From assembly GCA_902567855.1 (NCBI GenBank), contig CACFOQ010000008.1, positions 1-64,000 of the forward strand: DNA of 64,000 nucleotides, in the 5' to 3' direction. The notes under the pieces were generated by a model. It had not been told where the DNA came from and did not search any database. It saw only the letters and a list, made by a program, of their open reading frames with translations. A program made the translations under genes and the position numbers. Source of the DNA: an uncultured Alphaproteobacteria bacterium (GTDB taxonomy: Bacteria; Pseudomonadota; Alphaproteobacteria; HIMB59; GCA-002718135). This document shows, piece after piece, positions 35,254 through 45,121 of this stretch; the stretch's first letter is position 1; each line of letters starts with the position of its first letter.

Positions 35254-35680
35254 AGCAAAAAAAGATAATATTAAGGATGTTGGCATTCTATTTGATTTAT
35301 ATAGACAATTTTATAAATATAATCCTGAATTAAAAAAATCTACGAAATATATTAAAGAAAGAATTTCTAAAAAAGACTCAACTATTTTTGTATGCTATCA
35401 AGACAAGGAGGCATGTGGATTTGTGCAATTATATGAAACTTTTGATTCCCTTAATATTAATAAAAAATTAATCTTATATGATTTGTTTGTAAAAAAAATT
35501 TTTAGAAAAAAAAGAATAGGTAGAAAATTAATGAATACTGCAAAAAAATTTGCAGTTAAAAAGAAAATTAAAATAATAGAATTATCTACTGCAATTACTA
35601 ATAAGAAGGCTCAATCACTTTATGAATCTCTTGAATATAAAAGAGATAAAGAATATTATAACTATTATTTAGAATTATAA
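35234..35680 (+). CDS. GNAT family N-acetyltransferase
   Basis: A 148-residue protein with the GNAT fold: central strand L-Y-D-L-F-V, followed by the acetyl-CoA pyrophosphate loop R-K-K-R-I-G-R-K-L, then a helix and the final N-K-K-A-Q-S-L-Y-E-S-L-E-Y strand-helix typical of the family. It is very Lys-rich. Its start lies inside the end of the MFS gene. The acceptor is unknown; an amine of the pathway is possible. Confidence 0.8.
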   Translation: MQIKIIKAKKDNIKDVGILFDLYRQFYKYNPELKKSTKYIKERISKKDSTIFVCYQDKEACGFVQLYETFDSLNINKKLILYDLFVKKIFRKKRIGRKLMNTAKKFAVKKKIKIIELSTAITNKKAQSLYESLEYKRDKEYYNYYLEL

Positions 35681-35682
35681 AT

Positions 35683-36252
35683 ATGAAAACTGTTAAATTT
35701 AATGAAATGAAAGATGGGGATAAAGAAGATTATGAACTTCTTGCTAAATTTGAAGATAAATACATAGAAGGTACGGCTGATAGAGTTATTCGTATTTTAA
35801 AAGGTTTAGACAGTTCATTAGGAGGTTATAAAGTTTCTAGATTAGAACACTCTTTACAAACTGCATCAAGAGCACTGAGAGATAATGCATCAGAAGAAAT
35901 GATAGTCGCAGCCCTATTACATGATATAGGAGATGAAATAGCTCCATTAAATCATTCAGAAATATCTGCAGCAGTATTAAGGCCTTTTGTTTCTGAAAAA
36001 ACTCATTGGATAGTTCAAAAACATGGATTATTTCAATCTTATTATTATAATCATCATTATGGAAATGATCGAAATTTAAGAGATAAATATAAAGATCATC
36101 CTTTTTTTATAGATACTGTTAATTTTTGCTCAAAGTGGGATCAAAATTCTTTTGATCCAAATTATGAAACTATTCCTCTTAAAGATTTTATTCCTTTAGT
36201 TTATAAAATTTTTAATAGAGACCCTCATAAACACGTATATTTAGGGCTTTAA
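35683..36252 (+). CDS. HD-domain protein, PhnZ/TmpB-type mixed-valent di-iron oxygenase-like
   Basis: A 189-residue HD-domain protein. Candidate di-iron ligands are His56, His80-Asp81 (H-D-I-G), His91 (N-H-S-E), His114 (K-H-G) and Asp153 (K-W-D-Q-N-S-F-D). The 24-residue spacing from His56 to His80 equals that in PhnZ, and the overall length is similar. PhnZ and TmpB cleave C-P bonds of hydroxylated aminophosphonates; TmpB releases glycine betaine. The protein lies at the end of an operon with an aminotransferase and transporter, not with phosphonate genes. An oxygenase role is an inference, and a plain phosphohydrolase cannot be excluded. Confidence 0.65.
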   Translation: MKTVKFNEMKDGDKEDYELLAKFEDKYIEGTADRVIRILKGLDSSLGGYKVSRLEHSLQTASRALRDNASEEMIVAALLHDIGDEIAPLNHSEISAAVLRPFVSEKTHWIVQKHGLFQSYYYNHHYGNDRNLRDKYKDHPFFIDTVNFCSKWDQNSFDPNYETIPLKDFIPLVYKIFNRDPHKHVYLGL

Positions 36253-36257
36253 TTATA

Positions 36258-36725
36258 TTATTTTTTTAATTTATTAATAAGATGTAAATTTCCTGGTTTA
36301 AAATTATTTTTATTATCTTCTATAAAATTTTTAATTAAGCCACTTTTTGATTCCTCAAATTCAGTTACTTTACGAGAATTCAAATCAACATATAATGAAC
36401 AAACCTCTGTTGTAGCTGCTAAGTATTTCTCTGACTTGTGAATCATTTCAAGTTTATAAACAATACGTTTTTTATCAAAATCAATAAAAAGTAAATTAAT
36501 ATCAACTTCATCTCCAACTTTAACTTCCATGTCATAAGTTGTGTGCGATTCTACAGCAAAAGTAGTTCTTTTTTCAATTTTAGCTGCATCTTCTCCTATA
36601 TTAAATTTTTGCAGCAAAACCTCCCAAGCAGAATCAAAAAGATGAATATAAAAAGCAAGGTTCATATGACCGTTATAATCAGTCCATTCAGATTTAACGC
36701 GACCTGTTTTTAAATAAATACTCAC
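36258..36725 (-). CDS. hotdog thioesterase, betainyl-CoA thioesterase (CdhB)-like
   Basis: A 155-residue 4-hydroxybenzoyl-CoA-thioesterase-fold protein. It begins [13 protein letters not shown], with the catalytic Asp before the Y-N-G-H-M-N motif, as in the thioesterases fused or adjacent to L-carnitine dehydrogenases. Those release glycine betaine from betainyl-CoA. The start is a GTG. It is divergent from a BKACE gene 43 bp away, which would produce betainyl-CoA from dehydrocarnitine, giving a consistent pair. Confidence 0.72.
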   Translation of the reverse strand: MSIYLKTGRVKSEWTDYNGHMNLAFYIHLFDSAWEVLLQKFNIGEDAAKIEKRTTFAVESHTTYDMEVKVGDEVDINLLFIDFDKKRIVYKLEMIHKSEKYLAATTEVCSLYVDLNSRKVTEFEESKSGLIKNFIEDNKNNFKPGNLHLINKLKK

Positions 36726-36768
36726 TTGTCTAATTCCTTATTCTGAGATACATCAAATTATATTAAAA

Positions 36769-37659
36769 ATGAACAATGAAGTTATAATAAGTTGTGCTGT
36801 TACTGGATCTGGTGATACTGCTAAAAAGCATCCTGAACTTCCAATAACTCCGAAACAAATAGCTGACGCTGCTATAGAGGCAGCGAAGGAGGGAGCTGCT
36901 ATTGCTCATATGCATGTGCGAGAACCAGACGGAAAACCAAGCAGAAAACTTGAATATTATAAAGAGGTTGCAGATAGAATCAGATCAAGCGATACTGATG
37001 TTGTAATCAATTTTACTACTGGTATGGGAGGAGACTTTGAAGTTGGAGAAGGAAAAGATCCTTTAAATCCTATAGGGCCTAACACCGATATGGTACATGC
37101 TCTTGATCGTTTAGAGCATGTTGAGGAATTATTGCCAGAAATATGCACTTTAGATTGTGGCTCTCTGAATTTTGGAGATACAAATATGTTATTTGTCCAT
37201 ACTCCAATCCAGTTAAGAGCTGCTGCAAAAAAAATGCAAGATTTAGGAGTTAAACCAGAAATGGAAGCTTTTGAAATGGGTCACTTATGGTTTGCAAATC
37301 AATTATATAAAGAAGGACTAGTTGATGGACCTCCAATGTATCAAATATGTTTAGGCATACCTTGGGGCTCTCCAGCTGATACAAGCTCAATGAAAGTAAT
37401 GGCAGACATGATACCTTCTGAAGGTATCTGGGCTGGTTTTGGTATAGGAAGACACCAAATGCCTATGGCTGCTCAAGCAGTAATTTTAGGTGGAAATGTT
37501 CGAGTAGGTCTTGAAGATAATTTATATTTAAAAAAAGGAGTATTAGCATCGAACGGTCAATTAGTTGAAAAAGCTGCAAGAATAGTTGATGATTTGGGTG
37601 CAAAGATATTAAATCCTGAAGAAGTAAGAGAAAAATTAAAATTAAAAAAACATTTTTAA
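36769..37659 (+). CDS. beta-keto acid cleavage enzyme (BKACE, DUF849), dehydrocarnitine-cleavage (CdhC)-like
   Basis: A 296-residue zinc TIM-barrel BKACE. It has V-I-I-S-C-A-V-T-G at the start, zinc ligands His47 and His49 in A-H-M-H-V-R, and conserved [10 protein letters not shown]. These enzymes condense a beta-keto acid with acetyl-CoA to give acetoacetate and a new CoA ester. Pairing with the betainyl-CoA-thioesterase-like gene suggests dehydrocarnitine as substrate and glycine betaine as final product. No carnitine dehydrogenase is seen in the window. Confidence 0.82.
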   Translation: MNNEVIISCAVTGSGDTAKKHPELPITPKQIADAAIEAAKEGAAIAHMHVREPDGKPSRKLEYYKEVADRIRSSDTDVVINFTTGMGGDFEVGEGKDPLNPIGPNTDMVHALDRLEHVEELLPEICTLDCGSLNFGDTNMLFVHTPIQLRAAAKKMQDLGVKPEMEAFEMGHLWFANQLYKEGLVDGPPMYQICLGIPWGSPADTSSMKVMADMIPSEGIWAGFGIGRHQMPMAAQAVILGGNVRVGLEDNLYLKKGVLASNGQLVEKAARIVDDLGAKILNPEEVREKLKLKKHF

Positions 37660-37665
37660 ATTTTT

Positions 37666-38673
37666 ATGAGTATTGAATCAAAATATGTTGCCTTAAAAGA
37701 ATACATACCTATGGGGAATCCTAGTTTATCTCATTTTGATTTAAAATCTGAAACAATTTCTCTAAAAAATGATGATGAAGTTTTAGTAACTAATAAATGG
37801 ATATCTGTAGATCCTTATATGAGAGCTAGAATGACTGAAAGGAAAAATTATAAACCTCCTTTTGAAATTGGTAAACCAATGGAGGGAACAGCAATTGGAG
37901 AAATAATTGAAAGTAAATCAAATAATTTTAAAAAAGGAGATTTCGTACTAAGTGAATTTGGTTGGAGAGATAATTTTATTGCAAATTCAGCATCACTTAA
38001 AAAAATTAACCCTATTAATGTACCTATACAAACATATTTAGGTCCTTTAGGTTTTACTGGTCATACAGCATATATTGGACTTTTTAGAATAGCAAAAATA
38101 AAACAAAACCAAACTATTCTTGTTTCTTCTGCAGCAGGAAGTGTAGGATCTACTGTTTGTCAAATTGCTAAAATATTAGGATGTAAAGTTATTGCAAGTA
38201 CTGGTAGTGATGAAAAAGTAGAGTGGCTAAAAAAAGAAATTGGTGTTGATCATGCTTTTAATTACAAAAAAATTGATAATCTAGTTTTGCACTTTAAAGA
38301 TATTTGTCCAGAAGGTTTTGATATTTACTTTGATAATGTTGGAGGAGGTTTTCTTGAGGCGGCAATTTTTAGAATGAAAAATTTTGGTAGAATTGTTATT
38401 TGTGGAAGGATTTCTCAAATGAATGCAACTTCACCTGGTGAAGGATTAAAAAATATGGCTCATGTGTTAGTAAAAAGATTAACTATTAAAGGTTTTTTAA
38501 TATTTGATCATTATGATGATTATAAAGATTTTGAAAATGATATGAGCAATTGGGTAATAAATAAAAAAATTAAATGGAGAGAAACTATCGTTGAGGGTAT
38601 TGAAAATTCACCTCAAGCTTTCTTAGACTTATTAAATGGCAAAAATATAGGCAAAATGATTGTTAAAATCTAA
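37666..38673 (+). CDS. MDR family NADP-dependent oxidoreductase (CurA/2-alkenal reductase-like)
   Basis: A 335-residue zinc-independent medium-chain reductase. It has W-I-S-V-D-P-Y-M-R-A-R-M near 45-56, the nucleotide loop S-A-A-G-S-V-G-S and Y-F-D-N-V-G-G. It reduces activated double bonds with NADPH. It follows the BKACE gene by 6 nt, suggesting one transcript, perhaps reducing a crotonyl-type intermediate. It overlaps the convergent regulator by 4 nt. Confidence 0.85.
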   Translation: MSIESKYVALKEYIPMGNPSLSHFDLKSETISLKNDDEVLVTNKWISVDPYMRARMTERKNYKPPFEIGKPMEGTAIGEIIESKSNNFKKGDFVLSEFGWRDNFIANSASLKKINPINVPIQTYLGPLGFTGHTAYIGLFRIAKIKQNQTILVSSAAGSVGSTVCQIAKILGCKVIASTGSDEKVEWLKKEIGVDHAFNYKKIDNLVLHFKDICPEGFDIYFDNVGGGFLEAAIFRMKNFGRIVICGRISQMNATSPGEGLKNMAHVLVKRLTIKGFLIFDHYDDYKDFENDMSNWVINKKIKWRETIVEGIENSPQAFLDLLNGKNIGKMIVKI

Positions 38674-40115
38674 ACAGTCACATAAGGGGACGTGCCTCGA
38701 TAATTAATATCTAATTTTAAATCTTTATCTATGGGAGGAAATGCTCTTTGTTGACAATTAATTCTAGGACATATCCTGCATGAAATTCCTATGGGTGTCT
38801 CTAAGTTTTTATTTTGAAGGTCCATTCCTTCAGAATATGTTAATTCTTTTGCATATTGAATATCACAACCTAAGCCAATAGAAACAAAACTTTTTGGCAT
38901 ACCATGTTTTTCTATTCCTTTTTCAAAAGCTCTAGCTATACAAAAATATACTTTTCCATCTGGCATTCTTGATATTTGAGGATGAATTTTTCCAGGATTT
39001 AAAAAAGCTATATATACATTCCATCTTGGACATGAGCCTCCATGTCTTGGAATATGAATACCAGATAAAGAAAATCTTTTAGATACATTGCCAGCTATAT
39101 CTGTTTTTAAAAAATGAAATGGCACTCCTTCAGAGCCAGGTCTTTGTAAATTAGTTAAACGATGAGTAATTTGTTCAAAGCTAGCAGCATAATGATGCAT
39201 TAATATCTCAATATCATACTTGTATTTTTTTGCACTTTTAAGAAAATCTTCATAAGGCATCAATAGTGCAGCTGAAAAATAATTTAATAATGATATTTTC
39301 AGTAAAGCAATTAATTCATCTGAATAAAATTTATTTTTATTAATTATTTGTTCTATAATTTTTTGACATTCGCAATAACCTATTTGATAGGCTAGATGAA
39401 AATTTCTAGCAGTATAGGTAAGCATTTCTGATAAAATAAGAGTATTATTTTTATCATCAAATTTTTTAACTGATTTTTCATCTTCTTCTGGCGGTACTAT
39501 TTTAACTTTTATATTATGCTCGCTTTGTAAATAACTTGTAAATTTGATTTCAGTAGACCCTATTCCAGGCCCAAACTGTAAACCAATTTTATCTCTTAAG
39601 GAATCGGCTTTTTTTTCTAAAGAATCAAAATAATTTTTATTTTCTTGCAAAAAGTCTGAAACAATTTCTACTGGCAAACGAGTAGATCTTCTTTCTGAAA
39701 TACCTGATTCTACATCCATAATTTCAAGACGATTTTGCATATCATCTCTTAAGCTTTTGTAAGAATCATTGAGCATCAGCAATGCTTTAGCAATATTAGG
39801 ATTACTACCAATAAATTCAGCAGTCTCTAAATTAGTGATATCTAAGTCATCAAATATTTCATTGCTTAAAACTTCCATTGTGTCAGCTAATATTCTTTTA
39901 TTACTCTCTACTGTTAAATCTTTTAAAGAAAGATTAAGCTCATTACCTATTTTGATCAAAAGAGGAACAGTAAGTGTTCTTCTGCCATTTTCTAAAAGAT
40001 TTAAATAACTTGCTGAAATACCAAGATTTTTTGAAAAATCAGATTGAGATATGCCTTTTGATCTCCGCTCTTTTCTAATTCTAGGACCAAGGTTTATTAA
40101 TTCAGAAGATTTCAT
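38670..40115 (-). CDS. XRE family regulator with ImmA/IrrE and DUF2083 domains (ScfR/RamB-like)
   Basis: A 481-residue regulator: Cro/C1-type HTH (about 10-65), a middle domain with an IrrE-like helical segment (about 215-300) and a C-terminal DUF2083 region with a C-R-I-C-P-R-I-N-C motif (Cys446/449/454). Related proteins (RamB, ScfR, MccR) control glyoxylate-cycle and short-chain acyl-CoA genes in response to acyl-CoA pools. It is next to acyl-CoA and acetoacetate-producing genes and divergent from the small ORF at 40240. The cysteines could bind a metal or cluster; this is speculative. Confidence 0.82.
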   Translation of the reverse strand: MKSSELINLGPRIRKERRSKGISQSDFSKNLGISASYLNLLENGRRTLTVPLLIKIGNELNLSLKDLTVESNKRILADTMEVLSNEIFDDLDITNLETAEFIGSNPNIAKALLMLNDSYKSLRDDMQNRLEIMDVESGISERRSTRLPVEIVSDFLQENKNYFDSLEKKADSLRDKIGLQFGPGIGSTEIKFTSYLQSEHNIKVKIVPPEEDEKSVKKFDDKNNTLILSEMLTYTARNFHLAYQIGYCECQKIIEQIINKNKFYSDELIALLKISLLNYFSAALLMPYEDFLKSAKKYKYDIEILMHHYAASFEQITHRLTNLQRPGSEGVPFHFLKTDIAGNVSKRFSLSGIHIPRHGGSCPRWNVYIAFLNPGKIHPQISRMPDGKVYFCIARAFEKGIEKHGMPKSFVSIGLGCDIQYAKELTYSEGMDLQNKNLETPIGISCRICPRINCQQRAFPPIDKDLKLDINYRGTSPYVTV

Positions 40116-40239
40116 ATTTACAAAATTTACAAATTAAGATTTTTTACAATCACGTTCTTTACATAAATTATGGCTGAAATTCAAAAAAAAAATTGATTTT
40201 TTTTAGATTAGTAAATAATGTCAATTATCGAGGAAAACT

Positions 40240-40419
40240 ATGCAAAAAAATGAAAAAACTAAGAAAAAAGCTAAAAGTAAAGAGTTTAATAATACTCTAA
40301 TTACTAATGAATTTACCAAAAAAGATATTGAAAAGTCTTATGATTTAGACAATTTAAAAGGTACTGAAGCCTATTACTCAAATAGATATGGCTGGACCCT
40401 AAGAAAATCTATCGATTAA
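40240..40419 (+). CDS. hypothetical 59-residue protein
   Basis: An ATG at 40240 preceded by CGAGGAAA (good ribosome site) opens a 59-codon frame ending at 40417-40419. The protein starts very Lys-rich (K-N-E-K-T-K-K-K-A-K-S-K) and ends with Y-Y-S-N-R-Y-G-W-T-L-R-K-S-I-D. It is soluble, without a signal peptide or cysteine. It fills most of the 318-bp gap between the ScfR-like regulator and ppc. I do not recognise a family. The strong ribosome site and ordinary codon use argue that it is real. Confidence 0.6.
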   Translation: MQKNEKTKKKAKSKEFNNTLITNEFTKKDIEKSYDLDNLKGTEAYYSNRYGWTLRKSID

Positions 40420-40433
40420 ATTAACTTTTATAT

Positions 40434-43118
40434 TTAACCTGTATTTTTCATTGAAGCTGAAATACCTGAAATAGTAACAATCATTGCATCCATTAGTATT
40501 TTTTTGCTTTTTGTATTTATATTTTTCTTGTTTAATCTTTTCATTATATCTGCTTGAAGTAAGTTTAAAATTTCTGCATAGGTATTTCTTAATTTGATTG
40601 ATTTTCTGAAAGCTTTTCTTTGGTTTATTATATTATTAGGAATGATTTTTTTATTAATTTCAATTAATTCAGTAAGTTTCGCCCTTAATTCATTTCCAAT
40701 TTTTTTTAATTCAGGAGTTGCTAAACATTCTTCATAATATCTAATTACTCGTTGATCTGTTTTTATCAAAACCATATCTAACATATCCATCATTTCATAA
40801 AAAAATGGCCAGTTTTTAATCATCTCATCTAAAATTTTTTTATTTTTTCCTTTTGAAGCAAAATTTAAAGCTTCATATGTGCCCAGCCATGCTGGTAATA
40901 ACATTCGAATTTGTGTCCAGGCAAAAACCCAAGGTATAGCTCTTAAACTTTTAATATCTTTTGAAGCATTTCTCTTAGAAGGTCTCGATCCTATATATAA
41001 TTTGCCAATAATATTCTTTGGGGTGACTTTATCAAAATATTTTAAAAAATCTTCATCTTCTAATAAATAATGTCTATATACCTTACTAGAAATAATGCTC
41101 ATTGAATCTATTAATGCCCTCCATTCCTTACTAGGCTTGCTAGGAGGAGATAAAGTTGCTTCAAGTACTGCTCCTATATAGGTCCCTAAACTATATTCAG
41201 CCATAGATTCAGATCCATATTTTTGTTGTATTACTTCTCCTTGTTCAGTTACTCTAGTCATTCCCATTACAGTGCCTGGTGGTTGAGATAAAAGTGCTGC
41301 ATAAACTGGGCCTCCACCTCTACCAACTGACCCCCCTCTTCCGTGAAAGAAATTCAATTTTATTTTATGCTTATTAGCTACTGAACATAATTTTTCTTGA
41401 GCACAATATTGAGCCCAGCTAGCTGCAAATTTTCCAGCATCTTTACTGGAGTCTGAATATCCAATCATAATTTCTTGCTCATTTGAAAAAATATTTGTGT
41501 ACCATCTATTTTTAAATAAATTATCTACAATTTTAGATGAATTTTGTAAGTCTGATAATGTTTCAAAAAGTGGCACTATTCTTAAAGGGTTTTTAACTCC
41601 AGCTTCTTTTTGCAATAGTAAAACAGCTAGAATATCAGAAACTTTAGATGTCATAGAAATAACATAAGCTCCTAAAAATTCGTTTGAAGTATTGGCAATC
41701 ATTTTAAAAGTTTCCCATGTTTCTTTATCAGTATCATTAAATTTAATTTTGTTAGGTATTAGTGGTCTTTTAGATTTATATTCTCTAGTTAAAAATTTTA
41801 TTTTTTCTTGTTCTGATAATTTTGTATATTCCTTTAATGCTAATTTCTTACAAATTGTATTTAATAATGAAGTATGCCTTGATGACTCTTGTCTAATATC
41901 TAATTTTGCTAAATTTAATCCAAAAGTATGACTAAGTCTTATTATATCGAGAACTAAGCCATTAGCTATAATATCACATTTTACTGAACATAAAGAATTA
42001 TAAACTTCATTTAAAGGATCAAGAATTTCATTTATAGAATTAACTAATAATTTTTTTTTAGGTTCTCTTTTCTCTAAAAGAGCATCTTCTATTTCTCTTT
42101 GAGTTTGTTGTAACTTATTTCTAATAGGTCTTAAAAAAACTCTGTATGGTTCCCAAGTTTTACCTACTTGTTTTTTTATTTTTTTTGAGCAATCAAATAA
42201 TGATAAACTTTGAATTAATTTAGTAAATTCTTTCTCATATAGGCTCGCTGCTTCCCATCTAGATAACAAAACTACTTCCATAGTTGTTTTAGATGTAACA
42301 TTTGGATTTCCATCTCTATCTCCACCCATCCAAGAGCTAACCTTGATTGGAGAATAATTAATAGGTAAGTTTTTATTAGTAAATTTATTAACTGCATTAT
42401 CAAATCTTGAACATATTTTAGGAATCGAATTCCAGAGTGAGTCCTCAATTACAGCCAAACCCCATTTGGCTTCTTCAACAGCCGTGGGTCTAGATCTTTT
42501 TATTTCATCCGTTTTCCATACTGAAGTAATTTCTTCTTTTAATTTTTTTTCAAGTATTCCTTTTTCTCTCTTAATATTTTGTCTTTTAAGAATTTGTATA
42601 TTATTTAATTCGTCTAATATATTATTTACATTGGCATATTTTTGAATCAATGTTCTTCTTTTAACTTCTGTAGGGTGAGCTGTTAAAACTAAATCAATAC
42701 TTATATTTTTTGCTACATTAAAAAATTTATTTTTAGAAACATTTGGATTTTTTTGAACATCTAATAACGCTTCTTCTAAAATTACTATTTCATTAGTCTC
42801 TTGAGTTTTACGAATAACATGATCATGAATATTGTGAATACTATACAATGATTCAGCAATATTAGAAAAATCTAAAAACCTACTAAATGATTTAGCTATA
42901 ATTAAGGTTTCTGTCGAAGTAAGATTTGAAATTTGATTTTTTAATTTTTTAAATGATTGCTTATTTAAACCTTCATTACTTCCTCTACTATTTTTTGAAA
43001 GAGTTCTAATCTTTTCAATCTTATCAAAAATAGCAGTGTTTTCTTGTTTTTTTATAACACTACCTAATATTTCTCCTAAGAGATGAATAGTAGATGAGAG
43101 TTCAATTTTTTTTGTCAT
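40434..43118 (-). CDS. ppc: phosphoenolpyruvate carboxylase
   Basis: An 894-residue PEP carboxylase that makes oxaloacetate from PEP and bicarbonate. It has the catalytic L-T-A-H-P-T-E with His148, G-Y-S-D-S-S-K-D-A-G, F-F-H-G-R-G-G-S-V-G-R-G-G-G-P and the C-terminal N-T-G needed for allosteric inhibition. Length and motif order are those of the bacterial enzyme. In a heterotroph it is an anaplerotic enzyme, balancing growth on C2/C3 compounds. About 235 bp upstream contain no gene I can recognise, only A+T-rich sequence that probably holds its promoter. Confidence 0.95.
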   Translation of the reverse strand: MTKKIELSSTIHLLGEILGSVIKKQENTAIFDKIEKIRTLSKNSRGSNEGLNKQSFKKLKNQISNLTSTETLIIAKSFSRFLDFSNIAESLYSIHNIHDHVIRKTQETNEIVILEEALLDVQKNPNVSKNKFFNVAKNISIDLVLTAHPTEVKRRTLIQKYANVNNILDELNNIQILKRQNIKREKGILEKKLKEEITSVWKTDEIKRSRPTAVEEAKWGLAVIEDSLWNSIPKICSRFDNAVNKFTNKNLPINYSPIKVSSWMGGDRDGNPNVTSKTTMEVVLLSRWEAASLYEKEFTKLIQSLSLFDCSKKIKKQVGKTWEPYRVFLRPIRNKLQQTQREIEDALLEKREPKKKLLVNSINEILDPLNEVYNSLCSVKCDIIANGLVLDIIRLSHTFGLNLAKLDIRQESSRHTSLLNTICKKLALKEYTKLSEQEKIKFLTREYKSKRPLIPNKIKFNDTDKETWETFKMIANTSNEFLGAYVISMTSKVSDILAVLLLQKEAGVKNPLRIVPLFETLSDLQNSSKIVDNLFKNRWYTNIFSNEQEIMIGYSDSSKDAGKFAASWAQYCAQEKLCSVANKHKIKLNFFHGRGGSVGRGGGPVYAALLSQPPGTVMGMTRVTEQGEVIQQKYGSESMAEYSLGTYIGAVLEATLSPPSKPSKEWRALIDSMSIISSKVYRHYLLEDEDFLKYFDKVTPKNIIGKLYIGSRPSKRNASKDIKSLRAIPWVFAWTQIRMLLPAWLGTYEALNFASKGKNKKILDEMIKNWPFFYEMMDMLDMVLIKTDQRVIRYYEECLATPELKKIGNELRAKLTELIEINKKIIPNNIINQRKAFRKSIKLRNTYAEILNLLQADIMKRLNKKNINTKSKKILMDAMIVTISGISASMKNTG

Positions 43119-43353
43119 AAATTTTTTTATGTGTAAAAAAGATAATTTAGAAAAATTAATATATTAATATTTTAATAAATACAGATGATTTTTTTATTAA
43201 AACTCATGGGTTTCTATTATAAATTTTACTTAAATTATTAAAAAATGGTAATTTAATTAAATAACTTTTGGTGCTCTATTTAATACGCTTGTTTTGAACA
43301 AAATTATTTTTTTTATTTTTTAATATATTTTTAATATTAGATTCATCTATAAA

Positions 43354-44139
43354 TTATTTATTTTTCCAAACTGGAGATCTTTTTTCAATAAATGAGTTTA
43401 TTCCTTCAATAGCATCTTTTTTCATCATATTTTCTGTCATAATTTTACTAGCATATGTATACGCTTGCTTCATAGGTTGTTCTAACTGTTTATAAAAAGC
43501 CTCTTTTCCAATGGCTAAAACTAAATTTGATTTTGAAGAAATTAAACTGGCAATTTTTGTTACTTCCTTATCTAACTTTGAAGAAATAAAAAAATTATTT
43601 ATTAAGCCTATTTCTTTGGCATACTTTGCAGTAATTGGTTCACCAGTAAGAAGCATTTCCATAGATCTTTTTCTATTAACTTTTCTGCTCAAAGCCACCA
43701 TAGGAGTACTACAAAATAATCCAATATTAACACCTGGGGTAGCAAAAATTGCTTTGCTATCACTGTAGGCCAAATCACAACTTGCAACTAATTGACATCC
43801 TGCAGCAAATGCTGCACCATGAATCTTAGCTATAACTGGTTTTTTGTGATTAACTATATTTAACATTAGTTCAGAACATTTATTAAATAATTTTTGATAT
43901 TCAAATTTTCCTTTTAAACCTTTTATTTCTTTTAAATCATGTCCAGCACAAAAACCTTTTCCTTGACCCTCAATTATAATTACTTTTACTTTATTATCTA
44001 AATTTAATTTTTTAAAAATTTCTATTAAAGATAAAATCGTTTTAAAGGATAAAGCATTGTAAGTTGAAGGTTCAGCTAAGATAATTTTAGCAATACCTTT
44101 CTTATCAATTGATAAGATAATATTTTTGTAACTTTTCAT
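43354..44139 (-). CDS. enoyl-CoA hydratase/isomerase family protein (ECHDC3-like)
   Basis: A 261-residue crotonase. It has the oxyanion motif G-K-G-F-C-A-G-H-D-L-K-E and H-G-A-A-F-A-A-G-C-Q-L-V-A-S-C-D, then A-T-P-G-V-N-I-G-L-F-C-S-T-P. The Glu usually found near the F-A-L-P-E position is replaced by G-V-N, as in ECHDC3-type members whose activity is unsettled. It ends in P-V-W-K. It stands alone between ppc and a divergent homocysteine methyltransferase. Confidence 0.82.
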   Translation of the reverse strand: MKSYKNIILSIDKKGIAKIILAEPSTYNALSFKTILSLIEIFKKLNLDNKVKVIIIEGQGKGFCAGHDLKEIKGLKGKFEYQKLFNKCSELMLNIVNHKKPVIAKIHGAAFAAGCQLVASCDLAYSDSKAIFATPGVNIGLFCSTPMVALSRKVNRKRSMEMLLTGEPITAKYAKEIGLINNFFISSKLDKEVTKIASLISSKSNLVLAIGKEAFYKQLEQPMKQAYTYASKIMTENMMKKDAIEGINSFIEKRSPVWKNK

Positions 44140-44202
44140 TTGATGAAATTTATCTATTTTGCATTAGTATACTTAGCAAAACTATATTAGTATAGAAAAA
44201 TA

Positions 44203-45102
44203 ATGATTGAGAAAAAGAAAAAATACATTCTGGATGGAGGTTCTGGACAAACTCTACTAGAAATGGGTCTTAAACCAGAAGGAAGACTTTGGTCAGCCAC
44301 AGCTTTGATTAATAAAAATTTACATAAAATGATTATAGATATGCATTTAGATTTTATAAATGCTGGATCAGATTTAATTGTAACTAGTAATTTTTCTGTA
44401 AGAAAAAGAAGGTTTTTAGAATATAATAAGTTAGAATTTTTTGAACAAGCTACCAATGATTCAGCTATACTAGCTAACAAGGCAAAAGATATTTCTCGAA
44501 AAAATGTTTTAATAGCAGGATCTCTTCCTACTCAAGAAATTGTTTATTTTTCAAAAAGGGTCGCAGATGATAAAGAAATATATAATGGCTTTAATGAAAC
44601 TGCTAAAATTTTAGATCCTAACGTTGATTTATTTTATTTAGATGTTTTGAGTAGTATTAATGAAATTAAAATTGCTTGTGAGGCCATTAAAGATTTTGAA
44701 AAACCAATTTTAATTGGTGTTCATTTAAATAATAAAGGTTATTTGCCTTCGGGAGAAACAATCGATGATTTAATACCAATTACCAGTAATTATAATACTT
44801 GTGGAATAATAGCCGCTTGTGTTTCTCCAGAAATAGTAAATCTTGCAATGCCTAAATTAACAAATCAAAAATTACCTTTCGGATTTAAGGTTAATGCATT
44901 TAAAAATATACCTGAGAATAATCCTTTAGATGCCGATTTATATGATAATGGATATCCAACAGAAAGATATGGCACACGTGCTAATGAATTTAATCCAGAA
45001 GTATTCAAAAAATTTGTTCAAAATAAATTAAAAGATGGTGCAACTTTATTGGGCGGTTGCTGTGAAATTAAACCTAGACACATAAAAGCATTAACTAAAT
45101 AA
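44203..45102 (+). CDS. zinc-dependent homocysteine S-methyltransferase family protein
   Basis: A 299-residue Pfam S-methyl_trans protein. It begins L-D-G-G-S-G-Q-T-L-L and has zinc ligands Cys206 (A-A-C-V-S) and Cys286-Cys287 (G-G-C-C-E-I). Family members move a methyl group from S-methylmethionine, betaine or a corrinoid to homocysteine. With a betaine importer and oxidases close by, glycine betaine is a possible methyl donor, but its length and start are nearer to MmuM-type enzymes. The donor is undetermined. Confidence 0.8.
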   Translation: MIEKKKKYILDGGSGQTLLEMGLKPEGRLWSATALINKNLHKMIIDMHLDFINAGSDLIVTSNFSVRKRRFLEYNKLEFFEQATNDSAILANKAKDISRKNVLIAGSLPTQEIVYFSKRVADDKEIYNGFNETAKILDPNVDLFYLDVLSSINEIKIACEAIKDFEKPILIGVHLNNKGYLPSGETIDDLIPITSNYNTCGIIAACVSPEIVNLAMPKLTNQKLPFGFKVNAFKNIPENNPLDADLYDNGYPTERYGTRANEFNPEVFKKFVQNKLKDGATLLGGCCEIKPRHIKALTK

Positions 45103-45121
45103 TTAAAATTTTAAATCTAAA

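Noticed and set aside
43119-43353. A possible riboswitch or small RNA in the gap between ppc and the crotonase
   Set aside because: I saw only A+T-rich sequence with no stable paired structure or recognised aptamer core.
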